Below the pieces are notes generated by a model, which was given only the letters and a program-made list of their open reading frames with translations, made no database searches and had not been told where the DNA came from. Made by a program: the position numbers and the translations under genes. From Ezakiella sp. (lineage in GTDB: Bacteria > Bacillota > Clostridia > Tissierellales > Peptoniphilaceae): 64,000 nucleotides of DNA. Where the stretch lies: positions 124,001 through 188,000 of the forward strand of contig JALEOH010000030.1 in the NCBI GenBank assembly GCA_022766605.1, written 5' to 3'. This document shows, piece after piece, positions 42,871-51,020 of the stretch (position 1 is its first letter; every line of letters begins with the position of its first letter).

Positions 42871-44156
42871 TTTATAATGATATATCTATTTACAATCAAG
42901 ACGCTGGAATTTTTGAGGTGAAAAGTGTTGAAATAAGAGATGGAGTTTTTTATAAAATAGAAGACGAGTCTATCGCAGGTGGAAAAAGTTATAGTGGCTT
43001 TTTTATGATGCCAGGATTTGTCAACTGTCACACTCATCTTGCCATGACTATTTTAAGGAATTATGCAGATGATTTAAAATTGATGGAATGGCTTGAAAAT
43101 GAGATATGGCCCGCCGAGGACATATTGTCGGACGAAGAATTGTCTTGGGGAGCAGTGCTTGCCATGGCTGAGATGCTCTCTGGCGGTACAACTTGCTTTA
43201 ATGATATGTATACAAGCGAGGATAGGCTAGCTCGTGATGCTTATAAAATAAATATGCGTGGAGTAGTGGCTCAAGGAATTACCGATTTTAATGAGGAGGT
43301 AAATAGGACTCAAAAAAATAAGATAAAAAAACTATATGATGCCGTGGATGATTTAGAAGACGATAGAAAATTAATAAAAATGGGAATAACTCCGCATGCA
43401 ATATACACCATGAGCGCAGATGGTTATAAGGAAATGAAGGCATATGCTAGGGAGAATGAGCTTTTATTTCACACTCATTTATCTGAAACAGAAGGAGAAA
43501 ATAATGACTCCTTAAGGGATCATAATATGACTCCGACTGAATACTTGGATAGTTTGGGAGTAATTGATGAAAATACTATACTTGCTCATTGTGTTCATTT
43601 AAATGATAAGGACAGAGAGATAATTGCAAAAAGAGGAGCGAGCATTGCGCTTAATCCATCGAGCAATTTAAAACTCGCAAGTGGAATCCCCGATGTATTA
43701 AAGATGATCGATAGTGGGATAAATATATGCCTTGGAACCGATGGGGCTAGTTCTAATAATAGACTTAGCATGCTGTGGGATATGCAGCTTTTAAGCAAGA
43801 TTGTAAAGGGAAGTAGCAAAGATCCACTTGCTCTTCCTGCAAAAGAGATTATTAAAATAGCTACAAAAAATGGCGCGAAGGCACTTAAGTATGAAAAATT
43901 GGGCGAAATCAAGCCTGGATATATAGCTGATTATAGTATATTTGATCTCGACTCTTTGAATAATTGGCCAATAAATAATCCGGTATCTGCAATTTGTTAC
44001 TCTGCAAATGATAGCAATATTATAGAAACAGCTGTTGCGGGGAAAATTTCATATAAAAATGGAGAATTTCCAGGAATAGATATAGAGAGAGTCAAATTCG
44101 AAGTAAAAAGAATAAGCGATGAGTTAAATTATAAAAAACAAGGAGGCATTATATGA
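42867..44156 (+). CDS. mtaD: 5-methylthioadenosine/S-adenosylhomocysteine deaminase
   Basis: This amidohydrolase deaminates MTA and S-adenosylhomocysteine to the inosyl compounds, feeding methionine and purine recycling in the cytoplasm. The 429-residue protein has the metal site NCHTHLAM (about residue 52), WLENEIWPAE, LFHTHLSETE, LAHCVHL and the LGTDGASSNN segment, all typical of the MtaD/SsnA group. Related guanine or chlorohydrolase-type enzymes share the fold, so substrate is by subfamily resemblance. Start ATG 42867 overlaps the preceding stop, and its own stop overlaps the next start (ATGA). Confidence 0.87.
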   Translation: MIYNDISIYNQDAGIFEVKSVEIRDGVFYKIEDESIAGGKSYSGFFMMPGFVNCHTHLAMTILRNYADDLKLMEWLENEIWPAEDILSDEELSWGAVLAMAEMLSGGTTCFNDMYTSEDRLARDAYKINMRGVVAQGITDFNEEVNRTQKNKIKKLYDAVDDLEDDRKLIKMGITPHAIYTMSADGYKEMKAYARENELLFHTHLSETEGENNDSLRDHNMTPTEYLDSLGVIDENTILAHCVHLNDKDREIIAKRGASIALNPSSNLKLASGIPDVLKMIDSGINICLGTDGASSNNRLSMLWDMQLLSKIVKGSSKDPLALPAKEIIKIATKNGAKALKYEKLGEIKPGYIADYSIFDLDSLNNWPINNPVSAICYSANDSNIIETAVAGKISYKNGEFPGIDIERVKFEVKRISDELNYKKQGGII

Positions 44157-44995
44157 AATGGCAAGGAAGAAAGGGTAGCAGCAATATCGAAGATAGAAGA
44201 TCGTCGGGAGGATCAATGGGCTTAAAGCTAGGACTTCCTGGAGTTCTTATCGTAGGATTTATTTATCTTATGATGGGAGGCAATCCCATTAGTTTAATTC
44301 CAATGCTTGGTGGTGCAACAACCCAAGAATATGTTGAGAGTGAAGGCGATCAAGAAAAAATGGAATTTTTAAGCGTCATGTTAAAAGATACTGAGGATGT
44401 TTGGACTCAAATCTTTAACGAATATAATATGCAATATGATCCAGCTAAGCTTGTAGTTTTTCACGCTGGAGTAAAATCGGCATGTGGGCAAGCAAGTGCT
44501 CAAATGGGGCCGTTTTACTGCCCGCTTGATCAAAGTGTATATATCGACTTGGATTTCTTCGATGAACTAAAACACAAGTTTGGAGCACCAGGGGATTTTG
44601 CAATCAGCTATGTACTTGCACATGAAATCGGCCATCATGTACAGGATCTTTTAGGTATATTAGGCGAGAAGCAACAATTAAGAGGAAAGTTATCTGAGAC
44701 AGAGTATAATAAAGTTTCAGTTGCAATCGAGTTGCAAGCGGACTATCTTGCAGGAGTTTTTGCAAGCAGAGTTGAGGAAAAGGGATATTTAGACGTCGGC
44801 GATATAGAAGAGGCGATAAAAGCAGCTGAAAGCGTTGGTGACGACGTACTTCAGAAAAAATATCAAGGAACAGTTGTGCCAGATAGTTTTACTCATGGAT
44901 CGGCAGAAGCTCGTAAGAGATGGTTTATGAAGGGGTATGAAGCAGGAGATCTATCTCAGGGAGATACTTTTAGTTATAGTTATGATGATTTATAG
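44153..44995 (+). CDS. Neutral zinc metallopeptidase, YpfJ family
   Basis: The 280-residue protein has a polar N terminus, one membrane segment (about residues 24-42), and a catalytic domain with the zinc motif AHEIGHH at about 161-167 and a downstream ELQADYLAGVFA that supplies the third ligand. This matches the YpfJ-type neutral zinc metallopeptidase family, whose substrate is not known. The domain should lie outside the cell, with the N terminus inside. ATG 44153 overlaps the mtaD stop. The CGQASAQMGPFYCP segment is a further family mark. Confidence 0.87.
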   Translation: MKWQGRKGSSNIEDRRSSGGSMGLKLGLPGVLIVGFIYLMMGGNPISLIPMLGGATTQEYVESEGDQEKMEFLSVMLKDTEDVWTQIFNEYNMQYDPAKLVVFHAGVKSACGQASAQMGPFYCPLDQSVYIDLDFFDELKHKFGAPGDFAISYVLAHEIGHHVQDLLGILGEKQQLRGKLSETEYNKVSVAIELQADYLAGVFASRVEEKGYLDVGDIEEAIKAAESVGDDVLQKKYQGTVVPDSFTHGSAEARKRWFMKGYEAGDLSQGDTFSYSYDDL

Positions 44996-45004
44996 AGGTG
45001 AAAA

Positions 45005-45994
45005 TTGAAGAAGACGGTTTATAGTGCAATTCAACCATCGGGAGAATTGACAATTGGAAATTATTTAGGGGCATTAAAGAATTTTAAAGAATTACAGGAT
45101 GAGTATAGATGCTTATTTGCGGTGGCAGATATGCATGCCATTACAGTTAGGCAAGATCCGCAGCTTTTATATGAGCGATCGTTAAAACTAATTGCTGTAT
45201 ACTTGGCTTGTGGAATTGACCCCAAAAAGAGCATAGTTTTTATAAACTCTCATGTAAGCGAACATACCGAACTTGCATGGATATTAAATACTTATGCTTA
45301 TATTGGTCAGCTAAAGCGCATGCATCAATATAAGTCTAAGATAGCAGGTAATGAGGAAAATGCCAACGCTGGATTATTTCTATATCCGGTTTTGATGGCT
45401 TCCGATATATTGCTATATGACACCAATCTTGTTCCAGTAGGAGAAGATCAAAAGCAACATGTTGAGATTACAAGGGATTTAGCTGAGAGATTCAATTCAT
45501 ATTATGGCGATACCTTGATAGTGCCAGATCCGTTGATAAAAGAAGACGGCGCTAGAATTAAAAGCTTGCAAGATCCAAGCATAAAGATGAGTAAATCGGA
45601 TTCCAATGAAAAGGCATATCTTTTGTTGCTAGAAGATGAAAAATCACTCAGAAATAAAATCAATAAATCAGTAACAGATTCGGTTGGAGAAATAAATTAC
45701 TCTGACGATCAGCCGGGAGTTAAAAACTTATTGGATATATATAAAGCCTTCAGTGGAGAGAATATGGATAAAATACTATCTGAATTGGAAGGAAAGGGCT
45801 ATGGGGAGCTTAAGAAAAAAGTATTTGAGGTGACCAATGAAACACTTAGTCCAATAAGAGAAGATGTTGCAAGATATATGGATAATACGGAGTATCTTTT
45901 GGAAGTAGCAAAAGATGGAGCAATTAAGGCAAGAGAGATTGCAAATGAAACTCTAAAAAGAGTATATGAAAAAGTTGGCTTTGTTTGGAGGTAG
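45005..45994 (+). CDS. trpS: Tryptophan-tRNA ligase
   Basis: TrpRS charges tRNA-Trp. The 329-residue protein has the class I signature PSGELTIGNYLGAL (HIGH-equivalent TIGNY at about 15-19), QKQHVEITRDLAERFN and KMSKSD near residue 195. The start is TTG 45005, four bases after GAGGTG; no ATG nearby would keep the N-terminal motif. No T-box precedes it, unlike ileS. Its stop is two bases before the purD-purL start, and the ribosome site of that gene is made from its last codons. Confidence 0.96.
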   Translation: MKKTVYSAIQPSGELTIGNYLGALKNFKELQDEYRCLFAVADMHAITVRQDPQLLYERSLKLIAVYLACGIDPKKSIVFINSHVSEHTELAWILNTYAYIGQLKRMHQYKSKIAGNEENANAGLFLYPVLMASDILLYDTNLVPVGEDQKQHVEITRDLAERFNSYYGDTLIVPDPLIKEDGARIKSLQDPSIKMSKSDSNEKAYLLLLEDEKSLRNKINKSVTDSVGEINYSDDQPGVKNLLDIYKAFSGENMDKILSELEGKGYGELKKKVFEVTNETLSPIREDVARYMDNTEYLLEVAKDGAIKAREIANETLKRVYEKVGFVWR

Positions 45995-45996
45995 AT

Positions 45997-48900
45997 ATGA
46001 AAGTTTTAATTGTTGGTAGTGGGACGCGTGAGTATGCTATTGGTTGGAAGATAAAAGATCAGAGGGAAGATGATGTTGAGCTTTTATTTGCGCCTGGAAA
46101 TGGCGGCACTTCTTTACTTGGAAGAAATGTAAATGTGCCTGAAACGGAAATTGCAAGTCTACTTAAACTTGCACAAGATGAACACGTCGATTATACTATA
46201 GTAGGCCCAGAAGCTCCGCTTGTATCTGGTATCGCTGATGCTTTTGAACTTGCCGGACTTGAGATCTTTGCACCATCAAAGAAAGCTGCAAAGATTGAGG
46301 GATCAAAAGAGTTTTGCAAGGAAATTTTAAAATCAAAAAATATTCCAACAGCAAAATATGAATGCTTTAAATCACCCGAGGCAGCTATTAGATTTGCAAA
46401 GGATTTAAGAGATGCATCACCCGAAAAGAAAGTTGTCCTAAAAGCCGATGGTCTTGCAGCCGGAAAGGGTGTTATCATTGCATCTACAAATAGAGAAATT
46501 GAAGATGCATGTTATGCCGTACTAGAGGATAAGAAGTTTGGAGATCAAAAACTCTTGGTTGAGGAGTTTTTGGTTGGATTTGAGACATCTTTAATGGGAT
46601 TTTTAGATGGAGAGTCCATTAGATTATTTAATCCAGTAAGAGATCATAAAGCGGCATATGATGGCAACCTTGGTCCTAATACTGGTGGTATGGGAACATT
46701 TACCCCAGATTTGGAAGCGCAAGTTTATGAAAAGGAAATAAGAGAAGAGATAGTTGATCCATTTATAGAAGCACTTAAGATCAATGATATAGATTATCGT
46801 GGGCTTGTCTTCTTTGGACTTATGATTACGACAGATGGCCCTAAAGTTCTAGAAATCAATGTTAGATTTGGTGATCCTGAAACACAAGCAGCCCTACTGA
46901 CCCTTGAGAGTGATCTACTTCATTTAATGTTAGCAACCTCAAGGCGTGAGCTAAATGAATGCTATATAAAAATCAATGGCAAGCATGTAGTAAATGTAGT
47001 ATTGGCAAGTGGTGGCTACCCCGATAGTTACAATAAAGGATATACGATTTCAGGCCTAAATAAAGTAAAAAACTCAACTATATTTATTGGTGGCGTAGTT
47101 TATGAAAATGACACATTCTACACCGATGGAGGTAGGGTGCTATCTATCGCAGGTGCAAGAAAGAACTTTGATTTAGCTTCAAGAGATGCCTATAAGGATT
47201 TAAATAGAGTAAAATTTAGATTTTCATATAATAGGACAGATATTGGCCCAAAGGTTAAAAGAGTATATGTATGGAAGAAAGAAGAGTTCGATATTTTCTC
47301 AAAAGGGATAATCTCTGAGCTAAAAGAAAATGGAGTCGATGTTGAAAGTTGTCAACTATATAAGAGATATGATATTGAAGGTTTAGATGAAGAAGAGCTT
47401 TATGAAATTAAAGACACAGTATTAAGAGAGCCTCCCGTTGATAATATTGCAATGGATTTAGATGCATATGAGTTGCAAAAGAATATGACTAATGCAATTG
47501 TAAGACAATATAAGGCAGGTCAATTTGACCAAAGGGAAAAAGGATTGATAGATGCTATTAAATCCAATTATCCAGATGCCGAGGTCTCTGCTAAAGTATC
47601 TGAGGTAATTGAATTTAAAGGCCTAAAGGAAGGGGATTTAGAAAAAATAAAATCCATTTTAATAAATCCTGTTGACCAAGAGGAGGGAAAGCTTCTTGAG
47701 GTGCCATCTTCTATTATGGATAATGCTAAATCAAACGATGATGTAGAAATCTATAATGGATTCATTAAATTTAATAGAGATGAATTATATGATTTTTATG
47801 ATGAACATTCTTTTGCAATGAGCATAGAAGATCTTATAGTTGTACAAGATTATTTTAAATCAGAGAAGAGGAATCCAAGTGATGTCGAAATTTCAATTAT
47901 TGACACATATTGGTCTGATCACTGTAGGCACACGACATTCAATACTGAATTAAATGAAATTGTCTTTGATAAAGCCAATAATTCACGTGATGAAAAGCTT
48001 TTAAAGAGCTATGAGGATTATCTTGCCATGAGAGAAGAAATTGGCAGGAAAAAAAGTGTATCGCTTATGGATATCGGAACAATTCATCAAAGATATATGA
48101 GAGCGAAAAATGAATTAAACGATGTTGAAGTGAGTGATGAAATCAATGCCTGCACTCTTATTGTAGATGCGGATGTAGATGATAAAAAAGAGGAATATCT
48201 GCTCTTTTTTAAGAATGAAACGCACAATCATCCAACTGAAATTGAACCATTTGGAGGCGCACAAACATGCCTTGGAGGCGCAATTAGAGATCCGCTTTCT
48301 GGTCGAGGCTATGTCTATCAAGCAATGCGAGTAACTGGTGCAAGCGATCCATTAAATGACTATGAAATAAAGGGCAAATTAACTCAAAAGAAAATAATAC
48401 GCGATGCTGCTAAAGGCTATTCGTCATATGGCAATCAAATTGGGCTAGCAACGGGATATGTCGACGAGTTATTCCATCCAGGATATAAGGCTAAGAGAAT
48501 GGAAGTAGGAGCTGTAATAGCTGCTGCACCAAGGGTAAATGTGACTCGCAAAACTCCTACGCCAAATGAGGACATAGTTGTATTATTAGGTGGAAGGACT
48601 GGACGCGATGGCGTCGGTGGTGCTACTGGTTCCTCTAAAACTCAAGATGAAACTAGTGCACAAAAATCGGGCGCAGAAGTTCAAAAAGGACATGCTCCAA
48701 CTGAAAGGAAGATTCAAAGGCTATTTAGAAATAAAGAGATCACCAAGATGATTAAAAAGTGCAATGACTTTGGTGCGGGAGGAGTATCGGTTGCAATTGG
48801 AGAACTTGCAGACTCTCTTGATATTTATCTTGATTTAGTTCCATTAAAATACAAAGGACTAAGTCCTCGTGAGATTGCAATTTCAGAATCACAAGAGAGA

Positions 48901-50934
48901 ATGGCGGTAGTAATAAATAAAAAGGACTGGGAGAGATTCCAAGAGCTATCTCTTGAAGAGAATTTAGAAGCAACTCATGTAGCTGATGTTACCGATAGTG
49001 GTCGCGTTAGAATGTTTTATAAGGAAAAAGCAGTTGTAGATATGTCTCGTGAATTTTTAAATTCAACTGGTGCAAGAAGAGAGCAGAAGGTAGTCGTTTC
49101 TTCAAGTGAAAATATTAAATTTTTTGACAAAGATAGACTTGAAGGCGATGATCTTAATTGTGCTTTAGCAAAAGAACTCTCAAGCATCCATCATGCTTCA
49201 AAAAAACAATTGATTTCAAACTTTGATTTTTCAGTTGGCAGAAGCACAGTGCTTGCTCCACTAGGTGGTAAAAATGAACTTACTCCAATTAATGCAATGG
49301 TATCAAAGTTCCCATCAAAGACTGATTCGACCATAACCGTTAGCTTTATGAGTTATGGATTTAATCCCGAGCTAATGGAAGAAGACCAATTTGTTGGTGC
49401 ATATATGTCTGTTTTGCTTTCAGTATACAAGTTGGTTGCAACAGGCGCACCTCTTTCGACAATTAGATTATCGCTTCAAGAGTATTTTGAAACTCTCGGA
49501 GTAGATGAAAAGACATGGGCAAAACCATTTACTGCTCTACTTGGCGCATTAAAAGCAAGTCTTATTACCAAAACTCCACCAATTGGAGGCAAAGACTCTA
49601 TGAGTGGGACTTTTGAAGATATATCGGTTCCACCGACTCTAATTTCCTTTGCGGTTGGATATGGCGATAAGAAGAATGTTGTATCCACTGAATTAAAAGG
49701 TGGATATCACTTAAGTATAATTAAAACCAATTTAGATAGATTTGGATTTGCAAAAGATGAAGATATTCTTGAAAATCTTGAAATCATACAAAGAGAGATT
49801 GAAAAGGGCAATATTAAAACAGCGATGGTCTGTGATAACTCTAGCGTACTTTTATCTCTTCTTAAGATGAGCTTTGGTAATGACAAGGGATTTGATGTTA
49901 AGTTAACAAGCGATGATATTAAAAGAATAAATCCACTTAATATTGTAGTTGAGTCAGTTGAAGCGATTGAAGGAGCTATTTCAATTGGAAAATCAACTGA
50001 TGAGAATATAGTTGTAAACGGAGAAACTCTAGACTATAAACTCCTTAAAAATTCATTTGTAAATGGATTAAATGAAGTTTATGGAACTCATGATGATAAA
50101 GAGGCAGATGATTTATATTTTAGCGAAAAAAGCAATCGTAGAATGAAATCGAAAAAGCCAGTTGACCAAGTTCAAGTTGTCATTCCAGTATTTGAAGGAA
50201 CAAATAGTGAATATGACTCAAGGCTTGCTTTTGAAAAGGAAGGCGCTGTAGTTAAGGAGGTATTGATTAGAAATCTAACTCCTGAGCTATTAACAGAATC
50301 CATCAAAGAATTTGCAAATGTTATTAAAGAGTCTCAAATACTCTTTATTCCTGGAGGTTTCTCAATGAGTGATGAGCCCGATGGATCTGCTAAATTCATT
50401 GCAAATATCTTAAAACAAAAAGATGTTCAACCTGCTATCGAATATCTATTAAGCGAAAAAGGTAATGATGGCCTAGTCCTTGGTATATGCAATGGTTTCC
50501 AAGCATTAGTGAAATCCGGCCTGCTTCCCTATGGTAAATTTAGAGATCTTAAAGAAACCGATCCAACTCTAACCTTTAATACCATTGGCAGGCATATCTC
50601 GAGGATAATTACAACTAAGCCGGCAACATTAAACTCGCCATGGTTAAAGTATATCGAGAACAGACAATACAATGTTCCAATCTCTCACGGAGAAGGTAGA
50701 TTTGTATGTAGTGCTGATAGTTATGAGGAGTTTGTTAAGAGGGATCAAATTGCATTCAAGTATGTAATAAATCCCAATGGCTCTTCTTATGATATTGAAT
50801 CATTGATGGATGAGTCAGGAAAGATACTGGGTAAAATGGGACACTCTGAGCGTGTAAGCGATGACACTTATATCAATATACCAGATATGGATATAATGAA
50901 TTTATTCAAAGCAGGAATAGAATATTTCAAATAA
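45997..50934 (+). CDS. purD/purL: PurD-PurL fusion: GAR synthetase plus FGAM synthase
   Basis: One 1645-residue frame joins two purine enzymes. Residues 1-415 are glycinamide ribonucleotide synthetase (GPEAPLVSGIADAF, VLKADGLAAGKGV, GPNTGGMGTF, EINVRFGDPETQ). From about 418 to the end is a large single-chain formylglycinamidine synthase: VKRVYVWKK, YWSDHCRHTTF near 636, NETHNHPTEIEPFGGAQT, IGGKDSMSG, and a glutaminase domain with Cys1498 in GICNGF and His1564 in HGEGRF. Both active regions look intact, though the usual PurD GGREHA reads GTREYA. ATG 45997 is the start, with GGAGGT at 45987-45992; the in-frame TTG at 45985 lies within trpS. The join is uninterrupted. PurD and PurL catalyse steps two and four, so the fused steps are not consecutive. 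No other purine gene is nearby. Confidence 0.93.
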   Translation: MKVLIVGSGTREYAIGWKIKDQREDDVELLFAPGNGGTSLLGRNVNVPETEIASLLKLAQDEHVDYTIVGPEAPLVSGIADAFELAGLEIFAPSKKAAKIEGSKEFCKEILKSKNIPTAKYECFKSPEAAIRFAKDLRDASPEKKVVLKADGLAAGKGVIIASTNREIEDACYAVLEDKKFGDQKLLVEEFLVGFETSLMGFLDGESIRLFNPVRDHKAAYDGNLGPNTGGMGTFTPDLEAQVYEKEIREEIVDPFIEALKINDIDYRGLVFFGLMITTDGPKVLEINVRFGDPETQAALLTLESDLLHLMLATSRRELNECYIKINGKHVVNVVLASGGYPDSYNKGYTISGLNKVKNSTIFIGGVVYENDTFYTDGGRVLSIAGARKNFDLASRDAYKDLNRVKFRFSYNRTDIGPKVKRVYVWKKEEFDIFSKGIISELKENGVDVESCQLYKRYDIEGLDEEELYEIKDTVLREPPVDNIAMDLDAYELQKNMTNAIVRQYKAGQFDQREKGLIDAIKSNYPDAEVSAKVSEVIEFKGLKEGDLEKIKSILINPVDQEEGKLLEVPSSIMDNAKSNDDVEIYNGFIKFNRDELYDFYDEHSFAMSIEDLIVVQDYFKSEKRNPSDVEISIIDTYWSDHCRHTTFNTELNEIVFDKANNSRDEKLLKSYEDYLAMREEIGRKKSVSLMDIGTIHQRYMRAKNELNDVEVSDEINACTLIVDADVDDKKEEYLLFFKNETHNHPTEIEPFGGAQTCLGGAIRDPLSGRGYVYQAMRVTGASDPLNDYEIKGKLTQKKIIRDAAKGYSSYGNQIGLATGYVDELFHPGYKAKRMEVGAVIAAAPRVNVTRKTPTPNEDIVVLLGGRTGRDGVGGATGSSKTQDETSAQKSGAEVQKGHAPTERKIQRLFRNKEITKMIKKCNDFGAGGVSVAIGELADSLDIYLDLVPLKYKGLSPREIAISESQERMAVVINKKDWERFQELSLEENLEATHVADVTDSGRVRMFYKEKAVVDMSREFLNSTGARREQKVVVSSSENIKFFDKDRLEGDDLNCALAKELSSIHHASKKQLISNFDFSVGRSTVLAPLGGKNELTPINAMVSKFPSKTDSTITVSFMSYGFNPELMEEDQFVGAYMSVLLSVYKLVATGAPLSTIRLSLQEYFETLGVDEKTWAKPFTALLGALKASLITKTPPIGGKDSMSGTFEDISVPPTLISFAVGYGDKKNVVSTELKGGYHLSIIKTNLDRFGFAKDEDILENLEIIQREIEKGNIKTAMVCDNSSVLLSLLKMSFGNDKGFDVKLTSDDIKRINPLNIVVESVEAIEGAISIGKSTDENIVVNGETLDYKLLKNSFVNGLNEVYGTHDDKEADDLYFSEKSNRRMKSKKPVDQVQVVIPVFEGTNSEYDSRLAFEKEGAVVKEVLIRNLTPELLTESIKEFANVIKESQILFIPGGFSMSDEPDGSAKFIANILKQKDVQPAIEYLLSEKGNDGLVLGICNGFQALVKSGLLPYGKFRDLKETDPTLTFNTIGRHISRIITTKPATLNSPWLKYIENRQYNVPISHGEGRFVCSADSYEEFVKRDQIAFKYVINPNGSSYDIESLMDESGKILGKMGHSERVSDDTYINIPDMDIMNLFKAGIEYFK

Positions 50935-50944
50935 ATTAATTTTA

Positions 50945-50974
50945 AAGGGGTATCTAATGGGGATGCTCCTTTTT
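50945..50974 (+). terminator. Terminator after purD-purL
   Basis: AAGGGGTATC (50945-50954) pairs with GATGCTCCTT (50962-50971) with two G-U pairs, followed by T to 50974. Confidence 0.8.
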
Positions 50975-50995
50975 GATGAAAAATATTCTCATATA

Positions 50996-51004
50996 TGATA
51001 TAAT
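50996..51004 (+). promoter_or_regulatory. Extended -10 promoter for polA
   Basis: TGATATAAT: TG at 50996 and TATAAT at 50999-51004, without a good -35 at 16-18 bases. Transcription would start close to the ribosome site AGGTGAT at 51011. Confidence 0.5.
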
Positions 51005-51020
51005 CATAACAGGTGATGAC

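Noticed and set aside
45900-45996. Purine riboswitch before purD-purL
   Set aside because: The space before the gene is trpS coding sequence with only 2 intergenic bases, so no aptamer can be there.
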